From Novosphingobium sp. Chol11 (GTDB lineage: Bacteria; Pseudomonadota; Alphaproteobacteria; Sphingomonadales; Sphingomonadaceae), in the NCBI GenBank assembly GCA_945906105.1, contig CAMDQO010000003.1, positions 62,001-126,000 on the forward strand: a stretch of DNA of 64,000 bases. The letters are read 5' to 3'. Positions 25,268 through 33,352 of this stretch are shown piece after piece; position 1 is the first letter of the stretch; every line of letters begins with the position of its first letter. The position numbers and the translations under genes were made by a program. The notes beneath the pieces were generated by a model. It had not been told where the DNA came from and ran no database searches. It saw nothing but the letters and a program-made list of their open reading frames with translations.

Positions 25268-26494
25268 ATGGCTACTGCCTCGATAAACGAAGCTCCCGAT
25301 TTCTCCACCTATGCCGACAAGGCAACAGCGGATGCATTGGTGGCGCGGGCGAAGGAACTGCGCCCGTTCCTGATGGCCGAAGCGCCCGAAGGCGAAAAGC
25401 GGCGCAATCCGACGCCTGCGGTCGATAAGATGCTGAAGGACGAAGGCTTCCTGCGCATGTTGTTGCCCAAGCGACTGGGCGGCTTCGGACTTTCGCCCAC
25501 CGACCTGTGCCGCGTCCAGATGGAAATCGCCAAAGGCGATCCGTCGATCAGCTGGGTGGTGCAGATCGTCAACGGCACCAGTTGGATCACCAGCCTTGCG
25601 CCCGACGGAGTGCAGGATGCCGTTTTCGCTAATGGCCCTGCCGCAGTGTGTGGCGCCTACAACCCGCCGGGCAAGGCGCGCAAGGTTGATGGCGGCTGGA
25701 TCATCAATGGCGCATGGCCATATACCTCTGGCTCGCGGCAATCGACCTGGGCGCAGCAAGGCGTCGTGCTGGAAGGCTATGAAGGTCCGATCGTTCCCGG
25801 AATCAGCATGTGCTATATTCCCTTCACTGACCTGACGATAGTCGATACCTGGTATGTCACGGGAATGCAGGGAACTGGTTCGGATACCAGCGTCGCAAAG
25901 GATGTGTTCATTCCCGATGCTCAGATGGTGCTGATGGATGAGCGCGCCGGACAAATTGATCGAACCAAGCGGCACTTCGGTGCGCCGTCCGACCTGCTGC
26001 CAGCCATTCCGGTCGTTCGCACAACCGGCATCGCCCAGTTACTCGGCGCGGTCGAGGCAATGCTGGAAATTGTCCAGGCCGAAGCCCCCAAGAAGCCCGT
26101 CCTTACCACCACGATCATGCCGCGCACCAACTCTGGTTCCTATATGCGCGATCTGGGTGAAACGGCAGCCACTATCGAAACGGCCAAGTTGATTCTGTTC
26201 AACCTGACCGGTGAACTGGATGCGGTTGGCTATGGCGCTGAACTTACTCTGGAAGCCAAGGCCCGAGGCCGGGGCCAGTGCGGAAAGTTGATCGAATTGA
26301 TCCATCAGGCCAGCGAATCTCTGATGTTTCAGGCCGGATCGTCAGCATTCGCGCTCGACAAGCCGATCAGCCGTTACTGGAAAGACGTTTCGATGGGCCT
26401 GCGTCATATCCAGAACATTCCGACCATCGGTTATGAAATCTATGGCCGTAATATCGCCGGAGCAGACCCGATCTCGCCGCCCGGAGCCTATTGA
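25268..26494 (+). CDS. acyl-CoA dehydrogenase-fold flavin monooxygenase (copy 1)
   Basis: This 408-residue protein has the two-component flavin monooxygenase pattern of the HsaA/HpaB C2/DszC group: LLPKRLGGFGLSPTDLCRVQMEIAKGDPSISWVV, a WPYTSGSRQSTWA core segment, TGSDTSVAKDVFIPD and a helical C-terminus. These enzymes hydroxylate aromatic or heteroaromatic compounds with FMNH2 supplied by a partner reductase, which is not obvious here. ATG 25268 follows AGGAAAGGA. It resembles the gene at 28732. The 3' end overlaps the convergent DLH-family gene by 7 bases. Confidence 0.85.
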   Translation: MATASINEAPDFSTYADKATADALVARAKELRPFLMAEAPEGEKRRNPTPAVDKMLKDEGFLRMLLPKRLGGFGLSPTDLCRVQMEIAKGDPSISWVVQIVNGTSWITSLAPDGVQDAVFANGPAAVCGAYNPPGKARKVDGGWIINGAWPYTSGSRQSTWAQQGVVLEGYEGPIVPGISMCYIPFTDLTIVDTWYVTGMQGTGSDTSVAKDVFIPDAQMVLMDERAGQIDRTKRHFGAPSDLLPAIPVVRTTGIAQLLGAVEAMLEIVQAEAPKKPVLTTTIMPRTNSGSYMRDLGETAATIETAKLILFNLTGELDAVGYGAELTLEAKARGRGQCGKLIELIHQASESLMFQAGSSAFALDKPISRYWKDVSMGLRHIQNIPTIGYEIYGRNIAGADPISPPGAY

Positions 26495-27294
26495 TCGGCG
26501 ATCAGGCGCGCACGAAAGAAGGCAAGTATTTCGTCGCGCGCCTGAACCGTCGGTTGACCGACCTCATCGATCAGGTGCAGCGTAACCACAGAGTGCGGCA
26601 TCTTGAGCGGCGCATCGGGATTTGCGGCTGAATCGGGCAGGACTGTGCCGATGAACCGGTCGCCCAATGCCTCGCGATAGGCGGCGAACCGCTCTGCGCG
26701 GCAGAAACTGTCGCCTTCGAATCGATAGGCGAGCACGGTCAGGTCCTCGGCTTGCATCCTTTCCTTGACCGCTGCCAGTTCATCGGGATCGATGGCCAGC
26801 CCCGCAGGATTGTGCATCGGCATGGAGGGCTGCGACATCACCGGCGCAATAACCGACTTCTCCAGCATCATCGACAGCGCGAAATTGCCGGTAAAGCACA
26901 TGCCGATCGCGCCGACGCCCTTACCACCGCATTCCTTGTGTGCCTGAGCAGCCAGTGCGCGAAGCCACTGCGTTACCGGGCTTGAGGCATTGCTGGCGAA
27001 GGCACGAAATTCCTTGCTGATGCAGGCGCGCGCCAGTGTGATCATCGCCTTGCCGTTGCCCGGCAACACCCCATCTTCACCAAACAGCGACGGCATATAG
27101 ACCGTCAGCCCTGCATCACGCACCCAGCGGGCAAACCGCGCAACATAGGGGCTGATTCCGGGAATCTCCGACATGACGATCACCGCCGGACCGCTTCCCG
27201 AAACATAGACGCGCTTGGTCTTGCCCAGCAAAGTCACCTGACGCTTTTCGAAATCGTCGAGACTGTCCCTGAAATTCGGATCGATATCAGCCAT
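26488..27294 (-). CDS. dienelactone hydrolase family protein
   Basis: This 268-residue alpha/beta hydrolase has the Cys nucleophile in GAIGMCFTGNFAL, as in dienelactone hydrolases, and SVVTLHLIDEVG near the C-terminus, where the catalytic His is expected. The ATG overlaps the P450 stop by one base (TGATG), so the pair forms a leftward operon. DLH-type enzymes open lactones or enol-lactones, which could follow a ring oxygenation. The nearest functional parallel cannot be fixed. Confidence 0.85.
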   Translation of the reverse strand: MADIDPNFRDSLDDFEKRQVTLLGKTKRVYVSGSGPAVIVMSEIPGISPYVARFARWVRDAGLTVYMPSLFGEDGVLPGNGKAMITLARACISKEFRAFASNASSPVTQWLRALAAQAHKECGGKGVGAIGMCFTGNFALSMMLEKSVIAPVMSQPSMPMHNPAGLAIDPDELAAVKERMQAEDLTVLAYRFEGDSFCRAERFAAYREALGDRFIGTVLPDSAANPDAPLKMPHSVVTLHLIDEVGQPTVQARDEILAFFRARLIADQ

Positions 27295-28511
27295 CACCAC
27301 ACCAGCGGCAGTTTATCAGGCTGAAGGATGCCGCCAGTGTGCGTCTTGACAACATAGCCATCCTGAATGCGGAACGGCGGAATTGCCTTCAGAAATTCCT
27401 CCAGCGCAATCCGCATCTCGCGCCGTGCCAGATGCATCCCGACGCACAGATGCGGCCCGTAACCGAAGCTGAGATAGCGCGATTTGCGGCCCAGTTTGAC
27501 CACATCGGGATCGTCATAGGCATCGGGATCATGGCCCGCGAGGCAAGTTGCCAGCGCCACCTTGTCACCCGGCTGGAAAGTCACGCCATTGATTGTCACT
27601 TCGTTCTTGCAGGTGCGGAAAGTGGTGACCGCCGGATAGGCGCGCATCATCTCTTCTATGGCATCCATGATCATCTCGGGATTGGCGCGCAGCGTGGCCT
27701 GATCTTCAGGATGGGTTGCCAAGTGCCGGAACTGCCAGGCCATGTTGGTGGAGACAGTGTCCATGCCGCCGATGAACAGGTTGAAGGTGAAGCCCACCAG
27801 TTCATCATCGGTCAGCGGACGACCTTCGATCTCGGCAGTAACGCCATAGGAGATCAGATCGCTGCCGGGATTGGCCTTCCGGTCGGCAATCTGTTCGCGC
27901 AGGTATGTCACGACCTTGCGTGTGCTGGCCGCGATTTTGCCAAGGTCATTGGTGTGCAGCAGGTCCATTTCCCATTCGAGGAAGGTGGCGACCATGGTCT
28001 GCGGCAGGCCCATCAGTTCAAGGAACACCTTGATGGGAAATTCAAAGGCGAAATCATGGACGAATTCGCATGATCCCTTGGCCTTTATCGCCGCACAATA
28101 ATCCTGAGCATATTGCCTGATCTTGCCGTCCAGCTTGTTGATTTCCTTGGGCGTGAACAGCGGGTTGACGAACTTGCGATAAAGCCCGTGCATCGGCGGA
28201 TCGGTTTCCGCCGGAAGCGAACTCCATGTCTCACCCACCAGCATGGCGAAGGGCGCGAAATCCTTGTTCGAAAAATTGTCGGTGTCGAAGTAGATCGTTT
28301 CCAGATCCTCTACCCGCCGCACGATCCAGCTTGGCGTGCCGCCCGGATAGGCATCGAGCGAATAAAACACCGGCGGCATGGTGCGGTGAATATGCGGAAT
28401 GGTCGTCAGAAACGGGTTTTCGTCGACCAGAGCGCCCATCTTGATCGGATAGTCCAGCACCAGTTCCCTGGGAACATGAGGCGGAGCTTCAGTCACTTGT
28501 GCGCCCAGCAT
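27294..28511 (-). CDS. cytochrome P450, P450cam-like
   Basis: The protein has 405 residues with the same P450cam-type landmarks as the P450s at 8224 and 32015: HVPRELVLDYP, FPIKVFLELMGLP, I-helix GGMDTVSTN, EMMR, the heme loop FGYGPHLCVGMHLARREM with Cys356, and a PDKLPLVW end. It heads a leftward operon with a DLH-family hydrolase and is divergent from the second oxygenase operon across a 220-bp regulatory region. The close paralogy of three P450s suggests duplication and split specificity on related substrates. Confidence 0.93.
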   Translation of the reverse strand: MLGAQVTEAPPHVPRELVLDYPIKMGALVDENPFLTTIPHIHRTMPPVFYSLDAYPGGTPSWIVRRVEDLETIYFDTDNFSNKDFAPFAMLVGETWSSLPAETDPPMHGLYRKFVNPLFTPKEINKLDGKIRQYAQDYCAAIKAKGSCEFVHDFAFEFPIKVFLELMGLPQTMVATFLEWEMDLLHTNDLGKIAASTRKVVTYLREQIADRKANPGSDLISYGVTAEIEGRPLTDDELVGFTFNLFIGGMDTVSTNMAWQFRHLATHPEDQATLRANPEMIMDAIEEMMRAYPAVTTFRTCKNEVTINGVTFQPGDKVALATCLAGHDPDAYDDPDVVKLGRKSRYLSFGYGPHLCVGMHLARREMRIALEEFLKAIPPFRIQDGYVVKTHTGGILQPDKLPLVW

Positions 28512-28621
28512 CGGAATTCTCCGTCATATGTTTTATCGCGATTCAGCGGCTAACAACCCAGGCGATTTTGATACCTGCTGAAGGATAGGTCGACCGAATA
28601 TAACAAGGCGGTTGGCCCTAT

Positions 28622-28635
28622 TTGATCTGGATCAA
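28622..28635. promoter_or_regulatory. FixK/Fnr-type box TTGATCTGGATCAA
   Basis: A perfect TTGATC-N2-GATCAA palindrome in the divergent region between the P450 (28511, minus) and the flavin monooxygenase (28732, plus). It lies 97 bp before the latter. Confidence 0.75.
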
Positions 28636-28663
28636 TTCACGTCTCTCTAAAATCTGCTTGATA

Positions 28664-28687
28664 ATACACATTAGACATTTTGTGTAT
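28664..28687. promoter_or_regulatory. inverted repeat ATACACA-N10-TGTGTAT, candidate operator
   Basis: Perfect 7-bp arms, 45 bp before the flavin monooxygenase ATG and close to the FixK/Fnr box. A TetR- or LysR-type site is plausible; the arms differ from the repeat at 20579. Confidence 0.45.
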
Positions 28688-28731
28688 ATCTAGTTGATTC
28701 GCAAAGTGCGCCTTGGAGAGGATCACGGGCA

Positions 28732-29967
28732 ATGGCCACGCAACTTAAAGCGGCTGGGATTGAGCAGACTTGCGGGTACAATCTGCAAGCCGAAAAAGAG
28801 ATGGTCGGCCGCGCGCGTGAGTTGCAACCGCTGCTCCGCCAACATGCCTCGCACGGCGATGAGCATGGCGTACTCCATCCCGATGTCTTCGCCGCGCTGA
28901 CCGATGCCGGCTTCTGGGCCATGGCAGCCCCCCGCCGCTGGGGCGGCCTTGGCACCAGTGCCCGCGCCATGTCGCTGGTCGGCTATGAACTGGCCAAGGC
29001 CGATCCTTCCGTAGGCTGGGTCTATACCGTGTTGCACGGCACCACCTGGGTCGCCAGCCTTGGGCCAGACGCGCTTCAGGAAGCCATTTTCGGATCGAGC
29101 AGCGAGCACCCGGTGATCTGCGGCATCGCCAACCCTCCCGGCACGATGGTCGAGGTGGACGGCGGCTACATCGTCAACGGTCGCTGGCCCTATGCCTCGG
29201 GCTCGGCTCATGCCTCCTGGGCGCAGCTGGGCGTGGCCACGGTGGACAAGGACGGAAACCACGGCGGCGGCTTCGCCTATCTGCGGGCTGAGCAATATTC
29301 CATCGACAACACCTGGCACATGATGGGGATGAAGGGCACCGGCTCCAACACCATCGTCGCCAAGGACGTGTTCATTCCCAAGGAGCAGTTCTACAATGTC
29401 GCAGAGCTGGGCATTGGCGGACACGAGCCTGGCAAGCGTCATGTGGGCGAGCCCTCGGATTTCTGGCCGTTCATGCCGTTCCTGCGCGCCACCGCTCACG
29501 CCGTGGTTGCCGGTGCCGCCTCGGCCATCATGGAGCGGGTCATGGAAGCCTCGCACAAGCGGCCCATCGTTTACACCTCCTATGCCCGCCAATCGGAAGC
29601 GGTGATGATGCAGGGTGAACTCGGCAAGGCTGCCGCAAAGATTTCCGCCGCTGAAGCGCTGACCTTCAAGAATTGTGATCTGATTGACAATGCCGGCCTC
29701 GCGCATGAGCGGCTTACCCCGCAGCAGCGAGCACTGAGCAAGGGCGAAGGCTCTTTGGCCGTCAGCCTGCTCAACGAAGCCATCGAGGAGTTGATGTTCC
29801 TTGCCGGATCAAGTGCCTACGCCGATTCCAACCCGATACAGCGGCTTTACCGTGACGCCTCTTTCGCCATGCGTCACGTCGCGAACCTGCCTTACGTCGG
29901 CTACGAAATTCTCGGCAAATCGCTGCTCGGTATCGAACCCAATATCGCCCTTCCCGATTTCATCTGA
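28732..29967 (+). CDS. acyl-CoA dehydrogenase-fold flavin monooxygenase (copy 2)
   Basis: The 411-residue protein follows the same pattern as the gene at 25268: MAAPRRWGGLGTSARAMSLV, a GTTWVASLGPDALQEAIF segment, WPYASGSAHASWA, TGSNTIVAKDVFIPKE and a helical C-terminal domain with LMFLAGSSAYADSNPIQR. It is predicted to be an FMNH2-dependent hydroxylase of the HsaA/DszC type. It is the first gene of an operon with Rieske alpha/beta and a P450, downstream of a FixK/Fnr box and an inverted repeat. Confidence 0.85.
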   Translation: MATQLKAAGIEQTCGYNLQAEKEMVGRARELQPLLRQHASHGDEHGVLHPDVFAALTDAGFWAMAAPRRWGGLGTSARAMSLVGYELAKADPSVGWVYTVLHGTTWVASLGPDALQEAIFGSSSEHPVICGIANPPGTMVEVDGGYIVNGRWPYASGSAHASWAQLGVATVDKDGNHGGGFAYLRAEQYSIDNTWHMMGMKGTGSNTIVAKDVFIPKEQFYNVAELGIGGHEPGKRHVGEPSDFWPFMPFLRATAHAVVAGAASAIMERVMEASHKRPIVYTSYARQSEAVMMQGELGKAAAKISAAEALTFKNCDLIDNAGLAHERLTPQQRALSKGEGSLAVSLLNEAIEELMFLAGSSAYADSNPIQRLYRDASFAMRHVANLPYVGYEILGKSLLGIEPNIALPDFI

Positions 29968-30003
29968 CCCCCAAAAACCAGAACTCAAGAGAGGAGACAG
30001 GCC

Positions 30004-31383
30004 ATGCGTCTCAATTCACGCAAGGAATACGCCAACGAAGCGATCTCGCAGTTCATCGACATCGAGAATCGCGAAGTATCGGTCGCCGCGCTGCACGATG
30101 CCGAGCTATACGAACTCGAACTGGAACGAATCTTCGCCAAGGCCTGGCTGATGATCGGCCATGAGACCGAAATCCCCAATGTGGGTGATTATGTCGTGCG
30201 GCTGATGGGCGAGGATCAGGTGATCGTTGCCCGCGCGGCCGACGGTCAGGTTCACGTTTCGCTCAACGTCTGTCCGCACCGGGCGATGCACGTCTGCCTG
30301 GCGGACAGCGGCAATGCCCGTGTCCACAAGTGCATCTATCACGGCTGGGCCTTCCGCCCCGACGGCAGCTTCATCGGCGCACCGATCGAGCGCGAGCAGA
30401 TGCACGGCAATATCAAGACCAAGGATCAGCTCGGCCTGAAAAAGGCCCGCGTCCAGCTTTACGGCGGTCTGGTGTTCGCCACCTGGAACCATGACGGCCC
30501 GTCACTCGATGACTGGTTCGGCGACATGAAGTTCTATTACGACATGCTGTTCTGCCGCACTGACAACGGACTCGAAGTGCTCGGCCCCCCGCAGCGCCTG
30601 ACCATCGACGCCAACTGGAAGACAGCGGGCGAGCAATCCGCCTGCGATGGTTTCCACACGCTCACCCTGCATGGCTCGGTGATCGATATCGGTGCAATGG
30701 GCGGCGAGAGCGATACCGAGCATGAAAGCGCGCCCGCCATGTATGGTATCAACCTTTCGGGCAACGGCCATTCGCTGCGCTGCATCGCCGCCGACACCAG
30801 CTGGGCGCTGGCGCATGGCAAGGGCGATCTGACGCCCGAACAACGCCTCGAAGCCTTCCCGCCCCCCGGCATCACGCCCGAACTGCTGCCCGAAGTTAAG
30901 CGCAACATGAGCGCAGAGCAACTCCATGTGCTGGCCAAGGCTCCGCCGGTGGTGGGCGGCATGTTCCCCAACATGAACATCCTTTTCATCTACAGCCCGC
31001 TGCGCGACGGCACTCTGGGATCGGCGCTGGTGCTCCATTCGATCATGCCCAAGGGGCCGGACCATTTTGAATGGACGACCTATTACTTTGCCGAAAAGGG
31101 CACGCCCGAACATATCAAGGTGATGATGCGCGCCTCAGCCACGCTTGGCACCGGCACGTCGGGTATCATCGAGCAGGATGACAGCGACACCTGGCCGCAC
31201 ATGACCGAGAGCGCCAAGGGCGTGATTGGCCGCACCGAAACGCTAAAGTATCAAGCCATCCTTGGCGAAAACCGTCCGTCTGACTGGCCTAACAAGGCCA
31301 AGGTCTATGAAGGCTTCGGCAAGGACGATGCGCAGTGGGAGTGGTGGCTGGCCTATCACAAGCTGATGACCGCCGACGCCTGA
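30004..31383 (+). CDS. Rieske ring-hydroxylating oxygenase, alpha subunit (copy 2)
   Basis: This 459-residue protein has Rieske ligands C90-x-H92 and C110-x2-H113 (NVCPHRAM, CIYHGWAF) and the catalytic segment DGFHTLTLH. The late Asp lies in EQDDSDTWP. An AGAGAGGAG ribosome-binding site precedes the ATG. It is a close paralog of the alpha subunit at 20644; most differences are in the C-terminal substrate domain, where copy 2 has IDIGAMGGESDTEHESAP. No separate reductase or ferredoxin gene follows, so it must share those of copy 1 or use an unlinked pair. Confidence 0.95.
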   Translation: MRLNSRKEYANEAISQFIDIENREVSVAALHDAELYELELERIFAKAWLMIGHETEIPNVGDYVVRLMGEDQVIVARAADGQVHVSLNVCPHRAMHVCLADSGNARVHKCIYHGWAFRPDGSFIGAPIEREQMHGNIKTKDQLGLKKARVQLYGGLVFATWNHDGPSLDDWFGDMKFYYDMLFCRTDNGLEVLGPPQRLTIDANWKTAGEQSACDGFHTLTLHGSVIDIGAMGGESDTEHESAPAMYGINLSGNGHSLRCIAADTSWALAHGKGDLTPEQRLEAFPPPGITPELLPEVKRNMSAEQLHVLAKAPPVVGGMFPNMNILFIYSPLRDGTLGSALVLHSIMPKGPDHFEWTTYYFAEKGTPEHIKVMMRASATLGTGTSGIIEQDDSDTWPHMTESAKGVIGRTETLKYQAILGENRPSDWPNKAKVYEGFGKDDAQWEWWLAYHKLMTADA

Positions 31384-31418
31384 GCCCTTTCACCGCATTC
31401 CGAAAAAGGACCACAATC

Positions 31419-31985
31419 ATGTCCGTCACCATCGCCACCGTAAACTACACCCGCGAAGACCAGCGCCGCGGCGAGGTTCCCTATGGTTCCCCGGTTTACA
31501 ACACCATCATGGGCTTTCTGATCCGCGAGGCGCGCCTGCTCGATCACCGCGAAATCAAGGCTTGGGGCGAACTGCTCGCCGAGGATCTCGAATATAAGGC
31601 GCCGGTTCGCATCACCCGGCGGGTCCAGCAGTTCGATCAGGAATTTGGCACCATGGGCCATTTCGATGAAGACCATAACTCGATGATGCTCCGCATCACC
31701 CGGTTGCTCACCACGACCAACGCCTGGTCGGAAGATCCGGCCAGCCGCGTGCGCCGTTTCATCTCCAACGTCTCCATCTGGGAAACCGACGCGCCTGATG
31801 AATACGAAGTGTCGAGCTACCTGCTCCTTACCCGCAACCGGGCAGAGGCGAAGGACTACAAGCAACTCAGCGCCGAGCGGAATGACCGCCTGCGCATGAC
31901 CAAGGACGGCTTCAAGCTCGCCCGGCGCTCGATCCTGCTCGATCAGGTGGTGCTGGGCATGCCCAACTTCGCCATTTTCCTGTGA
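31419..31985 (+). CDS. Rieske oxygenase beta subunit (copy 2)
   Basis: The protein has 188 residues with the small-subunit pattern: YNTIMGFLIREARLLDHREIKAWGELL, RVRRFISNVSIWE, and the C-terminal VLGMPNFAIFL. The ATG at 31419 follows AAAAAGGA and avoids overlap with the alpha gene. It pairs with the alpha subunit 35 bp upstream and matches the beta subunit at 22054 in layout. Confidence 0.93.
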   Translation: MSVTIATVNYTREDQRRGEVPYGSPVYNTIMGFLIREARLLDHREIKAWGELLAEDLEYKAPVRITRRVQQFDQEFGTMGHFDEDHNSMMLRITRLLTTTNAWSEDPASRVRRFISNVSIWETDAPDEYEVSSYLLLTRNRAEAKDYKQLSAERNDRLRMTKDGFKLARRSILLDQVVLGMPNFAIFL

Positions 31986-32014
31986 TTGCATATTTCTGCT
32001 GAGAGGAAGTTCCC

Positions 32015-33235
32015 ATGTCGCTTGAGCTCGTGATTGATCGCTCCATTCCGGCGCACGTGCCGGAAGCGCTGATAAAGGATTGGCCATTCCGGTTCGGCAC
32101 GACTCACAAGGGCAATCCCTTTGTCGATCTGGTCGATCCGGTACACGCCAGCTACCCGGATGTGTTCTACACCCGTGATGCCTACCCAGGAGATCAGCCA
32201 GCCTGGGTGGTCCGCCGGTTCGACGATGTGTCCGCGATCTACAAGGACAATGTGAATTTCATCAACATGGGCTTCGCGCCCTTTGCCATGCTGACGGGTG
32301 AGGATTGGCATCTGGTCCCGGCGGAAATGGACCCGCCAAACCACGGCCGCTACCGCGCGATGATCTTCCCGCTGTTCACCCCCAAGGCAGTGCGCAGTCT
32401 GGAGGATAAGGTGGCTGCCTATGCCAGTCACTACATCAACCAGTTCAAGGATCGCGGTTCTTGCGAATTCATGCGCGAATTCGCCTTTGAATTCCCGATC
32501 AAGGTGATCCTTGACCTGATCGGACTGCCGCAAGACATGGTTGCCCAGTTCATGGCTTGGGAAACCGATCTGCTGCACGGCCACGATCTGGAAACCATTG
32601 CCGCCGCCACGAAAAGCGTTGTCGCTTACCTTCGCAGCGAGATCGAGGACCGCAAGCGCAATCCTCGCGAAGATCTGCTGACTTTCGGCGTCAACGCCGA
32701 GGTCGATGGCGTGAAGATGAGCGATGATGAAGTGCTGGGCTTTGCCTTCAACCTGTTCATTGGTGGGCTGGACACGGTTTCAACCAACCTTGGTCTGCAT
32801 TTCTGGCATCTGGCCACGCATGCCGAGGATCAGGCGAAGCTGCGCGCTAATCCTGAACTGATCCCCGATGCGATTGAGGAAATGCTGCGCGGTTATGCTG
32901 CGGTTTCCACCTTCCGCACCGTGGCCAACAAGACCGAGATCAAGGGCGTGACGATGATGCCCGGTGACAAGGTGATCATGTCCACCACACTGGCCGGGCG
33001 TGATCCTGCGGCTTGGGACCATCCCGCCGAAATCCGCCTTGATCGCAAACCACAGCACGTCAGCTTCGCGACCGGGCCGCACTTGTGCCTTGGGCTGCAT
33101 CTGGCGCGCCGCGAACTCAATTTTGCCATCAGCCAGTTCCTCAAGGAAATCCCGCAGTTCCGGCTGGCACCCGGCAAGGAAGTGGAATTCCATCTCGGCA
33201 TGATCCAGCCCTTGGAACTGCCGCTGGTCTGGTAA
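32015..33235 (+). CDS. cytochrome P450, P450cam-like
   Basis: The protein has 406 residues with HVPEALIKDWP, FPIKVILDLIGLP, I-helix GGLDTVSTN, EMLR, the heme loop FATGPHLCLGLHLARREL (Cys358), and a C-terminus HLGMIQPLELPLVW shared with P450cam-type enzymes. It is the last gene of the monooxygenase-Rieske-P450 operon (29-bp gap after beta, with GAGAGGAAG before ATG). It is a paralog of the P450s at 8224 and 27294. Confidence 0.93.
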   Translation: MSLELVIDRSIPAHVPEALIKDWPFRFGTTHKGNPFVDLVDPVHASYPDVFYTRDAYPGDQPAWVVRRFDDVSAIYKDNVNFINMGFAPFAMLTGEDWHLVPAEMDPPNHGRYRAMIFPLFTPKAVRSLEDKVAAYASHYINQFKDRGSCEFMREFAFEFPIKVILDLIGLPQDMVAQFMAWETDLLHGHDLETIAAATKSVVAYLRSEIEDRKRNPREDLLTFGVNAEVDGVKMSDDEVLGFAFNLFIGGLDTVSTNLGLHFWHLATHAEDQAKLRANPELIPDAIEEMLRGYAAVSTFRTVANKTEIKGVTMMPGDKVIMSTTLAGRDPAAWDHPAEIRLDRKPQHVSFATGPHLCLGLHLARRELNFAISQFLKEIPQFRLAPGKEVEFHLGMIQPLELPLVW

Positions 33236-33352
33236 GCGGAACTAAACAACCCGCTTTACAGTGGTAAAACGATCATACCTTCAGACAGGTTCTCTAGGCG
33301 TCTAGACTGCCCATCAACGATAACAGACACAAAATGCGACGGAGCCTGAAAC

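Noticed and set aside
27339-28553. Long open frames on the plus strand opposite the P450 at 27294-28511
   Set aside because: They mirror a clear P450 gene, show no known domain, and reflect high-GC codon bias. The same applies to 8401-9183.
33293-33306. TCTAG-N4-CTAGA before the fourth P450
   Set aside because: Arms of only 5 bp; could easily occur by chance, so not listed as an operator.
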